Positions 38,762 through 48,500 of a stretch of 64,000 nucleotides of DNA are shown here, piece after piece; the stretch's first letter is position 1; every line of letters starts with the position of its first letter. Position numbers and translations under genes: made by a program. This DNA comes from Salminus brasiliensis. Its lineage: Eukaryota; Chordata; Actinopteri; Characiformes; Bryconidae. Location: the NCBI RefSeq assembly GCF_030463535.1, contig NC_132887.1:18333358-18397357 (forward strand). The letters run 5' to 3'. Under the pieces are notes generated by a model. That model saw only the letters and a program-made list of their open reading frames with translations. It was not told where the DNA came from and did not search any database.

Positions 38762-39305
38762 TTTAAGGTGGAACACAACATTTAGCAAGGGGTCTAGTGG
38801 ACCTGCTGCACCATTCGAGGTGGAGGGAAACATGGTAGTGTTCAGTTTAACTGCTGAACTATTTAAGGTGGAACAGAACATTTAGAAGTGCAGTGTACCT
38901 GCTGGGCCGTTTAAGGTGGAATAAATCTTTAAGGGGTTCTTGTGTGTGTGTGTGTGTATATATATAACATGTTGTACAGTTTAAGGTGGAATTAAACACG
39001 TAGGGGTTCTATATATCTAACTCTATCAATATTTAATGTGGTGTTCAGTGTATTTGATGAACTATTTAAGGTGGAACAGAACATTTTGGGGTCTAATGTA
39101 GCTAACTGTTGCACCGTAATGTGGAATTAAGCTTTTACTAGTTTAATGACTGCTGCATTTAAGGTGGCTTTAGGGGTTCAATAAAACCGTTGTACTCTTT
39201 AAGGTGGAATAAACCTTTAGGGTGTCCTATATAAATGTTGTGCAATTTAAGGTGGAATGAAGTCCTCTATGGGGTTCAAGATAACAGCAACATTTAAGGT
39301 GGCGC
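38762..39305 (+). repeat. Diverged ~48-bp tandem array with TTTAAGGTGGAA core
   Basis: The core TTTAAGGTGGAA or a near form recurs at about 38762, 38814, 38862, 38910, 38979, 39031, 39064, 39116, 39158, 39198, 39246 and 39293. Typical spacing is 40-52 bp. Units also share AACATTTAGGGGTTCTA-like and GCTGCAC-like parts. An inverted core (CCACCTTAAAT) lies at 38710. A GT/TA tract inserted near 38945 explains the longest interval. Confidence 0.75.
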
Positions 39306-39391
39306 CGCGTATTGAAGCGAGGTGATAAGTAGCAAGTCAACTTTATGTTGGCTAGCTAACTTTTTTAAAGAAGGATTTCAACGATTTTAAG

Positions 39392-39421
39392 AAAAAAAAA
39401 AAAAAAAAAAAAAAAAAATAA

Positions 39422-39486
<65 letters not shown>
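39392..39486. repeat. Poly(A) tract joined to (TA)n
   Basis: A run of 27 A's is followed by TAAATAAA and then about 29 TA units. It lies immediately after the 48-bp array and could be the decayed tail of a retroelement. Confidence 0.9.
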
Positions 39487-39488
<2 letters not shown>

Positions 39489-39824
39489 GTGAGGTAGCTG
39501 GATACTTCACACCTGAGGCTCTAACATCTAGCAAGCTATTAACCTATTATATCAGTATTAGAGGGTGTTATTGTGAAGCTGTGCCAAAAAAAAAAAGTTT
39601 GTAGCTAAAAAGATTGTCTAAATAACTGCAGTTGTGCACAATTCTTATTAAGTAAAGGTGAAATTTATTTTTAATTGATCCCTTGATTGTTCAAATGTCT
39701 GAACGTGTCTAGACACCCCTGGTAATTGGTGAATTTAGCTGCTGTAGGCTGCACCCATTGCTGCCTGCAGATACGAGTGTTCAGTAGCAGGTGGCACTTT
39801 CTCACACTTATGTTTAATTTTCTG

Positions 39825-39826
<2 letters not shown>

Positions 39827-39861
<35 letters not shown>
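39827..39861. repeat. (TA)n microsatellite at left end of Tc1 element A
   Basis: A TA run that ends in TATACACAG at the transposon terminus; Tc1 elements integrate at TA. Confidence 0.95.
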
Positions 39862-39863
<2 letters not shown>

Positions 39864-39866
<3 letters not shown>

Positions 39867-41469
39867 TGGGGAGAACAAGTATTTGATACACTGCTGATTT
39901 TTCAGGTTTTCCCACTTGCAAAGCATGTAGAAGACTGTAATTTTTATCATAGGTACTCTTCAACTGTGAGTGATGGAATCTAAAACAAAAATCCAGAAAA
40001 ATACATTGTATGATTTTTAAATAATTAATTTCCATTTTATTGTGGGAAATAAGTATTTGATCATCTATCAACCAGTAAGAATTTTGGCTCTCACAGACAT
40101 GTTACTTCTTCTTTAAGAAGCCCTCCTGTTCTCCACTCATTACCTGTATTAACTGCACCTGTTTGAACTCGTTACCTGTATAAAAGACACCTGTCCACAC
40201 ACTCAATCAGTCAGACTCCAGCATCTCCACAATGCCCAAGACCAGAGAGCTTTGTAAGGACATCAGGGATAAAATTGTAGACCTGCACAAGCCTGGGATG
40301 GGCTACAGGACAATAGGCAAGCAGCTTGGTGAGAAGGCAACAACTGTTGGTGCAATTATTAGAAAATGGAAGAAATGCAAAATAACGGATAATCTCCCTC
40401 GGTCTGGGGCGCCATGCAAGATCTCACCTCGTGGAGCATCAATGATCTTGAGGAAGGTGAGGAATGAGCCCAGAATTACACGGCAGGACCTGGTCAATGA
40501 CCTGAATAGAGCTGGGACCACAGTCTCAAAGAAAACAATCAGTAACACTCTACGCCGTCAAGGATTAAAATCCTGCAGTGCACGCAAGGTGCCCTTCCTC
40601 AAGCCAACGCATGTCAAAGCCCGTCTGAAGTTTGCAAATGACCATCTGAATGATCCAGAGGAGGAATGGGAGAAGGTCATGTGGTCTGATGGGACAAAAA
40701 TAGAACTTTTTGGTTTAAACTCCACTCGTCATGTTTGGAGGAAGAAGAATGATGAGTACAACCCCAAGAACACCATCCCAACCGTGAAGCATGGCGGTGG
40801 AAACATCATTCTTTGGGGATGCTTTTCTGCAAAGGGGACAGGACGACTGCACCGTATTGTGGGAAGGATGGATGGGGCCATGTATCGTGAGATTTTGGCC
40901 AACAACCTCCTTCCCTCAGTAAGAGCACTGAAGATGGGTCGTGGCTGGGTCTTCCAGCATGATAACGACCCAAAACACACAGCCAGGGCAACTAAAGAGT
41001 GGCTCCGTAGGAAACATCTTAAGGTCCTGGAGTGGCCTAGCCAGTCTCCAGACCTGAATCCAATAGAAAATCTTTGGAGGGAGCTTAAAGTCCGTGTGGC
41101 CCAGCGACAGCCACGAAACCTGAAGGCTCTGGAGGAGATCTGTATGGAGGAGTGGGCCAAAATCCCTGCTGCAGTGTGTGCAAACCTTGTCAAGAACTAC
41201 AGGAAACGTCTCATCTCTGTAATTGCAAACAAAGGTTTCTGTACCAAATATGAAGTTTCTTTTTCTGGTGTATCAAATACTTATTTCCCACAATAAAATG
41301 GAAATTAATTATTTAAAAATCATACAATGTATTTTTCTGGATTTTTGTTTTAGATTCCATCACTCACAGTTGAAGAGTACCTATGATAAAAATTACAGTC
41401 TTCTACATGCTTTGCAAGTGGGAAAACCTGAAAAATCAGCAGTGTATCAAATACTTGTTCTCCCCACTG
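39864..41469 (+). mobile_element. Tc1/mariner element A, apparently intact, 198-bp inverted repeats
   Basis: The element starts CAGTGGGGAGAACAAG and ends with its reverse complement before TA. The left repeat 39864-40061 and right repeat 41272-41469 read identically as inverted copies over 198 bp. Each repeat carries an outer and an inner transposase-site-like direct repeat (AGAACAAGTATTTGAT and GGAAATAAGTATTTGAT), the IR/DR layout known from Sleeping Beauty. It sits against a (TA)n tract, which blurs the TA target duplication on the left (TACA rather than TA). It lies upstream of the first dglucy coding exon, probably in its first intron. Confidence 0.95.
40232..41296 (+). CDS. Tc1-like transposase, 354 aa, uninterrupted
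   Basis: This is a cut-and-paste DDE transposase. An N-terminal paired-like helix-turn-helix region (~1-110, with [12 protein letters not shown] and [12 protein letters not shown]) is followed by a basic linker ([13 protein letters not shown]) and the catalytic domain. The triad falls at D153 (MWSDGTK), D244 (QHDNDPKH) and E279 (NPIENLW), the same numbering as Sleeping Beauty. The glycine-rich box [12 protein letters not shown] is present. The usual WSDET reads WSDGT (E154G). The C-terminus runs 25 nt into the right inverted repeat, making it 14 residues longer than the 340-residue norm. It is of recent origin; activity is not proven. Confidence 0.93.
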   Translation: MPKTRELCKDIRDKIVDLHKPGMGYRTIGKQLGEKATTVGAIIRKWKKCKITDNLPRSGAPCKISPRGASMILRKVRNEPRITRQDLVNDLNRAGTTVSKKTISNTLRRQGLKSCSARKVPFLKPTHVKARLKFANDHLNDPEEEWEKVMWSDGTKIELFGLNSTRHVWRKKNDEYNPKNTIPTVKHGGGNIILWGCFSAKGTGRLHRIVGRMDGAMYREILANNLLPSVRALKMGRGWVFQHDNDPKHTARATKEWLRRKHLKVLEWPSQSPDLNPIENLWRELKVRVAQRQPRNLKALEEICMEEWAKIPAAVCANLVKNYRKRLISVIANKGFCTKYEVSFSGVSNTYFPQ

Positions 41470-41509
41470 TATATATATTCCATATCATTATCACAATTTT
41501 ATTATATTG

Positions 41510-41642
41510 TATTTGTTAAGCTTTTTACATGCGTTTTATTTTTTGATTTTACTGTTTTTATGTCGTTTCCCCCCCTTGTTTATGTAAAGCACTCTGAATG
41601 GCTGGCTGGTATGGAAGGTGCTATACAAATAAACTGTTTGCT
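41510..41642 (+). repeat. LINE/SINE-type 3' tail next to Tc1 element A
   Basis: ATGTAAAGCACTCTGAATGG and AAGGTGCTATACAAATAAAC are typical ends of teleost retroelements. It lies 80 bp upstream of dglucy coding exon 1. Confidence 0.5.
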
Positions 41643-41721
41643 GTGCTCTAAATAAGAGAGTATTTTGTTAAGCATGGTTCAATTTTCTCTCTGGGATTTA
41701 GTGTTTCCACAGGACATCATT

Positions 41722-42622
41722 ATGAAGAGGTTTCTTCTCCAATCTGCTAAAATAACGGCAGCGCTGAAATGTTTCAGAGGCTTCAGATCAAACATGGAAT
41801 CAGGTGAGATCCGCAGGGCTTAGTCTCTGTGAGAAATGATATTTGACATTAGTTTTATACGATGATGGTGATGACATGAAATCAGTTTCAGATTAAACAA
41901 AGGCTGAAAAGATGATCACACACAAAAAAAGGAGGCCCATATGGATGATGGGGTATCCTAGTCAGTTCTAAAATATTTCTATACACTCTGTGTACACAGT
42001 GGCATGCAAAAGGCATAAAGTTAAAGATTAAATATTTTTTATATAAAATATATATAGGTAAGCTAACGGTTCAGTGTCCATATTTTACAGTTGCAAAATA
42101 ATTTAAGGATTAAAGAGAATAATTGCAAGTCGGTCAGTGAATAACTGAATAATAACTGACTGTAAGAATAACTTACAGTCGGTCAGTGTTCTTTAAGTAC
42201 TGATGATATTAACGATAAGCATACTGTGTACCATGATAATACAGTTTATCAAGATTTAATAAAATATCATATTAATGCTCACTTCTACTTGTAGTCCAGT
42301 ATGTAATACATACATTTTGGGCGAGTTTTGATTTAGCTTGTAATCCATCATTTACCATTCTTAAAAGTCTCCTGTTACCTTATGACTCTATATAAAAAGT
42401 GAAAGGGAGGGAGTTTCAATTTCATGTGTCTGGTAGTTCTGCCAGATTACATGACCACTGCTCTTAAGGAAACATTAACCTGGCACACTGTTAAAATGGC
42501 AAGACTAATCCAGAGCGTTTTAGTCTAAGACATGCCACTTTCTAGTTTGAGCCCGAGCGCTCTGCGCAGCATAATTCGTGAACAGACGCAGGTTATTGAG
42601 AACACGTCTGGCGTTGCAGCAG
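41722..42622 (+). CDS. dglucy: dglucy exons 1-2: targeting peptide and start of DUF1445 domain
   Basis: The ATG at 41722 has A at -3 and follows an acceptor at 41711-41712, so an upstream non-coding exon is expected. Exon 1 reads [20 protein letters not shown], a basic, acid-free leader. Exon 2 (42530-42622) reads [20 protein letters not shown] and leads into the [10 protein letters not shown] junction. This resembles the bacterial DUF1445 N-terminus (LSP..LR..IR......TAG.A.GYVQANLVILP). Human DGLUCY has lost recognisable similarity here. Exon 2 rests on reading-frame, splice-phase and family resemblance only. Confidence 0.8.
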
Positions 42623-44093
42623 GTAGGAAGGTCTTAACTTGGATTATACACAAAACTGTACAGATTATACACAGATTATACACTTCCTGGACTTTGGAGT
42701 CTGATGTTTAGGAGATAAGCCTTTTTGAATGCTTTGTTTTAAAACACGTTTTGGAACTGGGTGTCAAATATAATACGCAGAACAAAATCTTTGCTTTAGT
42801 GCTTTCTTAACCAAATGCACTCACAAATCTCCTCTAATGTTCTAGGATATCTACAAGCTAATGTGGTTATCCTGCACAAGGACCTTGCAGATGACTTTGA
42901 GGCGTTCTGCCATGCCAATCGCAGCCCCCTGCCTCTGCTGTACAGGAGCAAGCCCGGAGAATGGGGCTGCCCCCCCCTCGCTGCACAAGCAGATATCAGG
43001 TACTGTCAGCAAGATTAGTTGTGCGATAGACCTAGCCATGCATTGTAGTTTTAGTATTGATCTCTGCTAATGCGAATTTAGTAGCAGTAAAACACACGGC
43101 ACTGAATGGCTTATTTTGCTGTGATCCATTGCAAGCCGTTTAAAGCCTGTCCAAAGTTTTCTGACACAACAACCCCTGACTCACTTGTGTGGAGAGCTGA
43201 TGTCAATGATTAATCATTTTCACAGGGAATGCTCCATTTCGAGTTGTGTATCGTTGTATCTGGACAAAGGTTGAAAGTTATTCAGACCCAAGGTTCTAGA
43301 CCTCCACAAGATTGCATAGTTAGTGACATAGTTTTTTTAATATACATAATACAGACACATAATGTAGGCAGTGTGCTGCCAGGATTTTTTAATAAGAACT
43401 GTATGTGTGTGTGTTTAATACATATTTATGTAAATGATATATATGTTTAATATATTGTAATCTTACTGACCTCTCTGATTATTTAGCACTTCTAATGCTG
43501 CAGTGAAATCACTTCATCTTTAATATGTGTGTATTGGCAGACACTCGGAACAGATACACTATATGTCTGAATGTTTGTGAACACCCCTGCCAATAAATGC
43601 ATTTAGCTACTTTAAATTAGAAATCATCATTTCCCAGTGTTGTGTGTCTCATTTTATTTGTCTTCACGATACATCTTTCCAGTGGATCTGTGGCTCTAAA
43701 GTAGGTTGTTTTCTGTTTTCTGTTCAGAGAGGATTGCCCACAGTACTGTGTGTTTGAGAAAGGGGTGCTGGTGAGAAAAGTGGCCAGTTTAGCCCCTTAC
43801 ACCACTCAGCTGCAGGACATGGTAACGTTCTACCTGGGCTGCAGCTTCAGCTTCGAGCAAGCTCTGGAGAAAGCCGGTGTGCCGGTGCGGAACGTACAGC
43901 AGGGCCGAAATGTCAGCATGTTTAGGGTGAGTGGGAGAAAAAATGAAATGCTTATTGTCACATCACATTAACACAGGTGGAAAGGTGAGTGGAACATTTA
44001 GGTGCATAGTACCTTACAGTAGTAAAAACACAATTTATAAAAAGTAAGAAATAGAGACGATATACATATTAACATTAGCACTATACATACATG

Positions 44094-44172
<79 letters not shown>

Positions 44173-45554
44173 TGTGGGGGGAAAGAATTTGTCAGTCACC
44201 GATTGTGCAAGTTCTCCCACTTAAAGAGATGAGAGAGGCCTGTAATTGACATCATAGGTAGACCTTAACTATGAGAGACAAAATGAGAAAACCAACATAC
44301 ATGCTGGTATGTTGGCCCATTCCTCCATGCAGATCTCCTCTAGAGCAGTGAGGTTTTGGGGCTGTCGGCGGGCAACACAGACTTTCAACTCCCTCCAAAG
44401 GTTTTCTATGGGGTTGAGATCTGGAGACTGGCTAAAAAGCTTCTTACGAAGCCACTCTTTTGTTGCCCTGGCAGTGTGCTTCAGATCATTGTCATGCTGA
44501 AAGACCCAGCCACGTTTCATCTTCAAAGCCCTTGCTGATGGAAGGAGGTGTGCACTCAAAATCTCACAATACATGGCCCCATTCAGTCTTTCATGTACAC
44601 GGACCAGTCGTCCTAGTCCCTTTGCAGAGAAACAGCCCCAAAGCATGATGTTGCCACCTCCATGCTTCACAGTTAGTATAGTGTTCTTTGGATGCAACTC
44701 AGCATTCACTCTCCTCCAAACACGAGTTGTGTTTGTACCAAACAGTTCTACTTTGGTTTCATCTGACCATAAGACATTCTCCCAATACTCTTCCAGAACA
44801 TCTAAATGCTCTCTAGCAAACTTCAGATGTGTCCGGATATGTACTGGCTTAAGCAGGGGAACACGTCTCTGGCGGCGTAGTGTGTTACTGACGGTAGCCT
44901 TTGTAACGTTGGTCCCAGCTTTCTGCAGGTCATTCACTAGGTCCCCCTGTGTGTTTCTGGGATTTTTGCTCACCATTCTTGTGATCATTTTGACCCCACG
45001 GGCTGAGATCTTGCATGGAACCCCTGATCGAGGGAGATTAGCAGTGGTCCTGTAGGTCTCCCATTTTCTGATTATTGCTCCCACAGTAGATTTCTTCACA
45101 CCAAGCTGCTTGCCTGTTGCAGATTCAGTCTTCCCAGCCTGGTGCAGGTCTACAATTTTGTTTCTGGTGTCCTTCGACAGCTCTTTGGTCTTCACCATAG
45201 TGGAGTTTGGTGTGTTAACGAGTTCAAACAGGTGCCATTAATACAGGTAATGAGTGGAGGACAGAGACTCTTAAAGAAGAAGTTACAGGTCTGTGACAGC
45301 CAGAAATCTTGCTTGTTTGGTTAGGTGACCAAATACTTATTTTCCACCATTATTTGCAAATAAATTCTTTAAAAATCAGACAATGTGATTTTCAGATTTG
45401 TTTTTCTCATTTTGTTTCTCATAGTTGAGGTATGATGTCAATTACAGGCCTCTCTCATTTCTTTAAGTGGGAGAACTTGCACAATTGGGGACTGACTAAA
45501 TACTTTTTTCCCCCACTGTATATATATGTGTATGTATATATATGTATATATGTG

Positions 45555-45585
<31 letters not shown>

Positions 45586-48500
45586 ATGTATGTTTAAACT
45601 ATATATAATGTATGTGTATTATATATGCTACTCATCTAATTACACCAGTCTAATTACACTGTATGTAATGAAACCTGCAGCTGATCACTGTTTTATTTAT
45701 TAAACACTAACAGTAATATGCTTAGAAAAGCATATTCTTATCACAATAGCAAAATTTATCACGATATGATAAAATAGCATCATATTGCCTAGCTCATCCA
45801 TATATACACTGTACTACCGCAGCCTGATGGCCTGGTGGTAGAAACTGTTTAACAATAGAACAGTAGAAACCAGCTTAATAATCCTCCTGGACTTCCACAG
45901 ACAGCAGCTGGTGTATAAATCCAGAAGGTTTGGAAGCTACTCTGTGATTTGCTGAGCTTTCCACTCAAGAGCAGTGCAGTTTCCGTACCAGGTGGTGATA
46001 CAGCCTGTCAGTTTCACTGTGCAGTTGTTGTTGAACGTCCTGAAGATACAGGAATTCATACCAAACTACTTCAGCCGCCGAGGTAAAAGAAGCCCTGTTG
46101 TGTGGTTTGACCATATGATCATCAAGGAACTTAAAGCTGCTGACCCACTCCACAGTGCTCCCATTGATGGAGATAGGGGTGTGTACTTTCTCCTGCTTAC
46201 TTAAGTCCACTATCCAGTCATTTAAGCAGGTAATGCTGGCGGTCCTTGGAACAGGGACAATGGTGGACTTAGTTGTGGTGTGTTTAACCCCTGATAAGTA
46301 TTGACTCTCTCTGACCTTTCCTTTCCTTGTAGACATCTGTGCCTTGTGTCAGAGCTGGGCCGTTTCACTGCCCCATGGTGGTATCCATGCGTCCAGTCCC
46401 AGAAGACAAGCTGGATGCTGCTGCTCAGTGCACACATCAGATTCCCCAGGCTCACGGAGGCCCAGTTCACATAGGACACCAGGGTATGCTTTTAATTACT
46501 GCATTTAAACAACATGTACATTTCAAGAATATGAATGTGTGTGTGCGTGTGTGTGTGTGAGCACTGGCTCAGTAAAGGGTTCAAGCCATCCCAGTTTATG
46601 TAGTACATTTTACTGTGACAGTGTGTTATTTTCTTTTAAATTAACCAGAGAAGATAAGAGCAGCCTGAGTAAGTCAAGCCAGACATTTTACCATGAATCA
46701 TCTGAGTCAAGTCAAATACCTTTGTGTTCCGCAGCTTTGCTGGGTATTAAAGACCTTTCTCGGCCTGACTATGGTGACTCCGTAGATCTCCACCCTGAGG
46801 ATGTGCCAGTGTTCTGGGCCTGTGGGGTTACTGGAGCAGAGGCTGTCCAGAGCACGAGTAAGAGCATGAATTCCTGACTTTATAAAATGGATTGATGGAG
46901 TTAAAGTGACATTGTAAAGTTTGGAATCAGTGCTTATATAAAAGAAAATAGTTGATAAATATAGGAAATTATTAAGATCCACACTAAGTAGATCTTTTAC
47001 ACAGTAGAAATCTGTAACAAACAAATCCAATGGCAAGTAATTTTCTATGCAATGATTGTAAATCGATTATTATAGTAGATTATCTTTCCCATTTAGATCT
47101 ATAATATTTAACATTATTTAAGTCCACATGAAGACCCTAGGAAGATGTATTTACAAAGCTTTGTGTGGTAGTTATACTATATATACTATATATTTCATAT
47201 GTTTCATATACACTGATGAAGCAAAACATTATTACAGCCTAATATTCTGTTATCCTTCGGGTGCTGCCAAAACAAATCTGACCTACTATAAGTTGCAAGA
47301 TGAAGCCACCATAGATAGGCCTGGGAATTTCAACCCATTCAAACCATGCCTAAACAATGTGTGCCGAGTGGTAGGGTGCTGTATCTTGCCACTGTCATTT
47401 TGAAATATAATTAGAGTAGTAGTAGTAGCAGTTAGTTATATGGGCTATTAACTATTTGCTACTACTGTTCTTACCACTATTAACCATCATCATTACTTTT
47501 CATCATTATTCTTACCATCTCTACTATGATTTATATTTGTTATTAATTAAATTATATTATTATTTTGCACACCTGAGCAGTAGAACAGCCTTGGTGGTAC
47601 AGTGAATAAATTATTTATAAGTATTTCTGACCAGAGAAGAATGGGTCTTGGTTACTTTCAAGGTTTCTTCCTCCAGCCCTGAGGGAGTTTTTTCTTGCAA
47701 TCGTCACCTTTTAGTTTGCTCACTGGGTTTTTTTAATATGATGTTTTTATGTTTTGTTGATATTTTGTGTTATTACTGGATTTCTGTAAATCTGCTTTGT
47801 GACATTGTTGGTTTTAAAAAGCTCTATACAAATAAGTATGATTTCATTTGATTGTCATGAAGGGGTATAATTTGTCCACAGTGATGATTAGGTAGATGGT
47901 ATGTGTCAATCTGTCATGCACCTCCCAAGGTTTCCCAGCATAACATTGCCCACAGGGCTTGTCTTTTTCAGTGGACAGGGGTTAGCATGGGAACTCTGAC
48001 TGGTCTGCAACAGCACTCTGTTGCAGATGTGTGGTTTGTCCCTCCTTAGACCACTGTCAATAGGTACTCCCCACTAATCACTGGAAGCATATCACAAGTC
48101 TTGCTTTTTCAGCAAGCTTTGTCCCAGTCATCTGGCCATGACAATGTGGTCACTCGGATCTTCCTGCGTCAAACACTAAAAGAATCGACTGTTTGCTACA
48201 TTCTGATGTATCCCAGACCTTGACATGCACAGTCATTATTTACTTCATCCTGTGTCATAATGTTTTGGCTCGTGGGTGTATATGTGAATAACATCAGATA
48301 AAATGTTCTTTAAATAAAAGCTGCATTCACAAGTCACCTCCCTGACAGAAGTGGAGTATTGAGACACATGCTTTTCTTTTGTATTTTTAATGTGTTTTTA
48401 ATGTGTTTTTAACTCTTCTTTCCTCATGTATATTCAGAACCTGCTCTTGCCTTCACACACTCTCCAGGCTGCATGTTCCTCACTGATCAAGAGGAGACCC

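Noticed and set aside
44573..45055. 160-codon forward ORF opposite Tc1 element B
   Set aside because: It is the antisense shadow of the damaged transposase.
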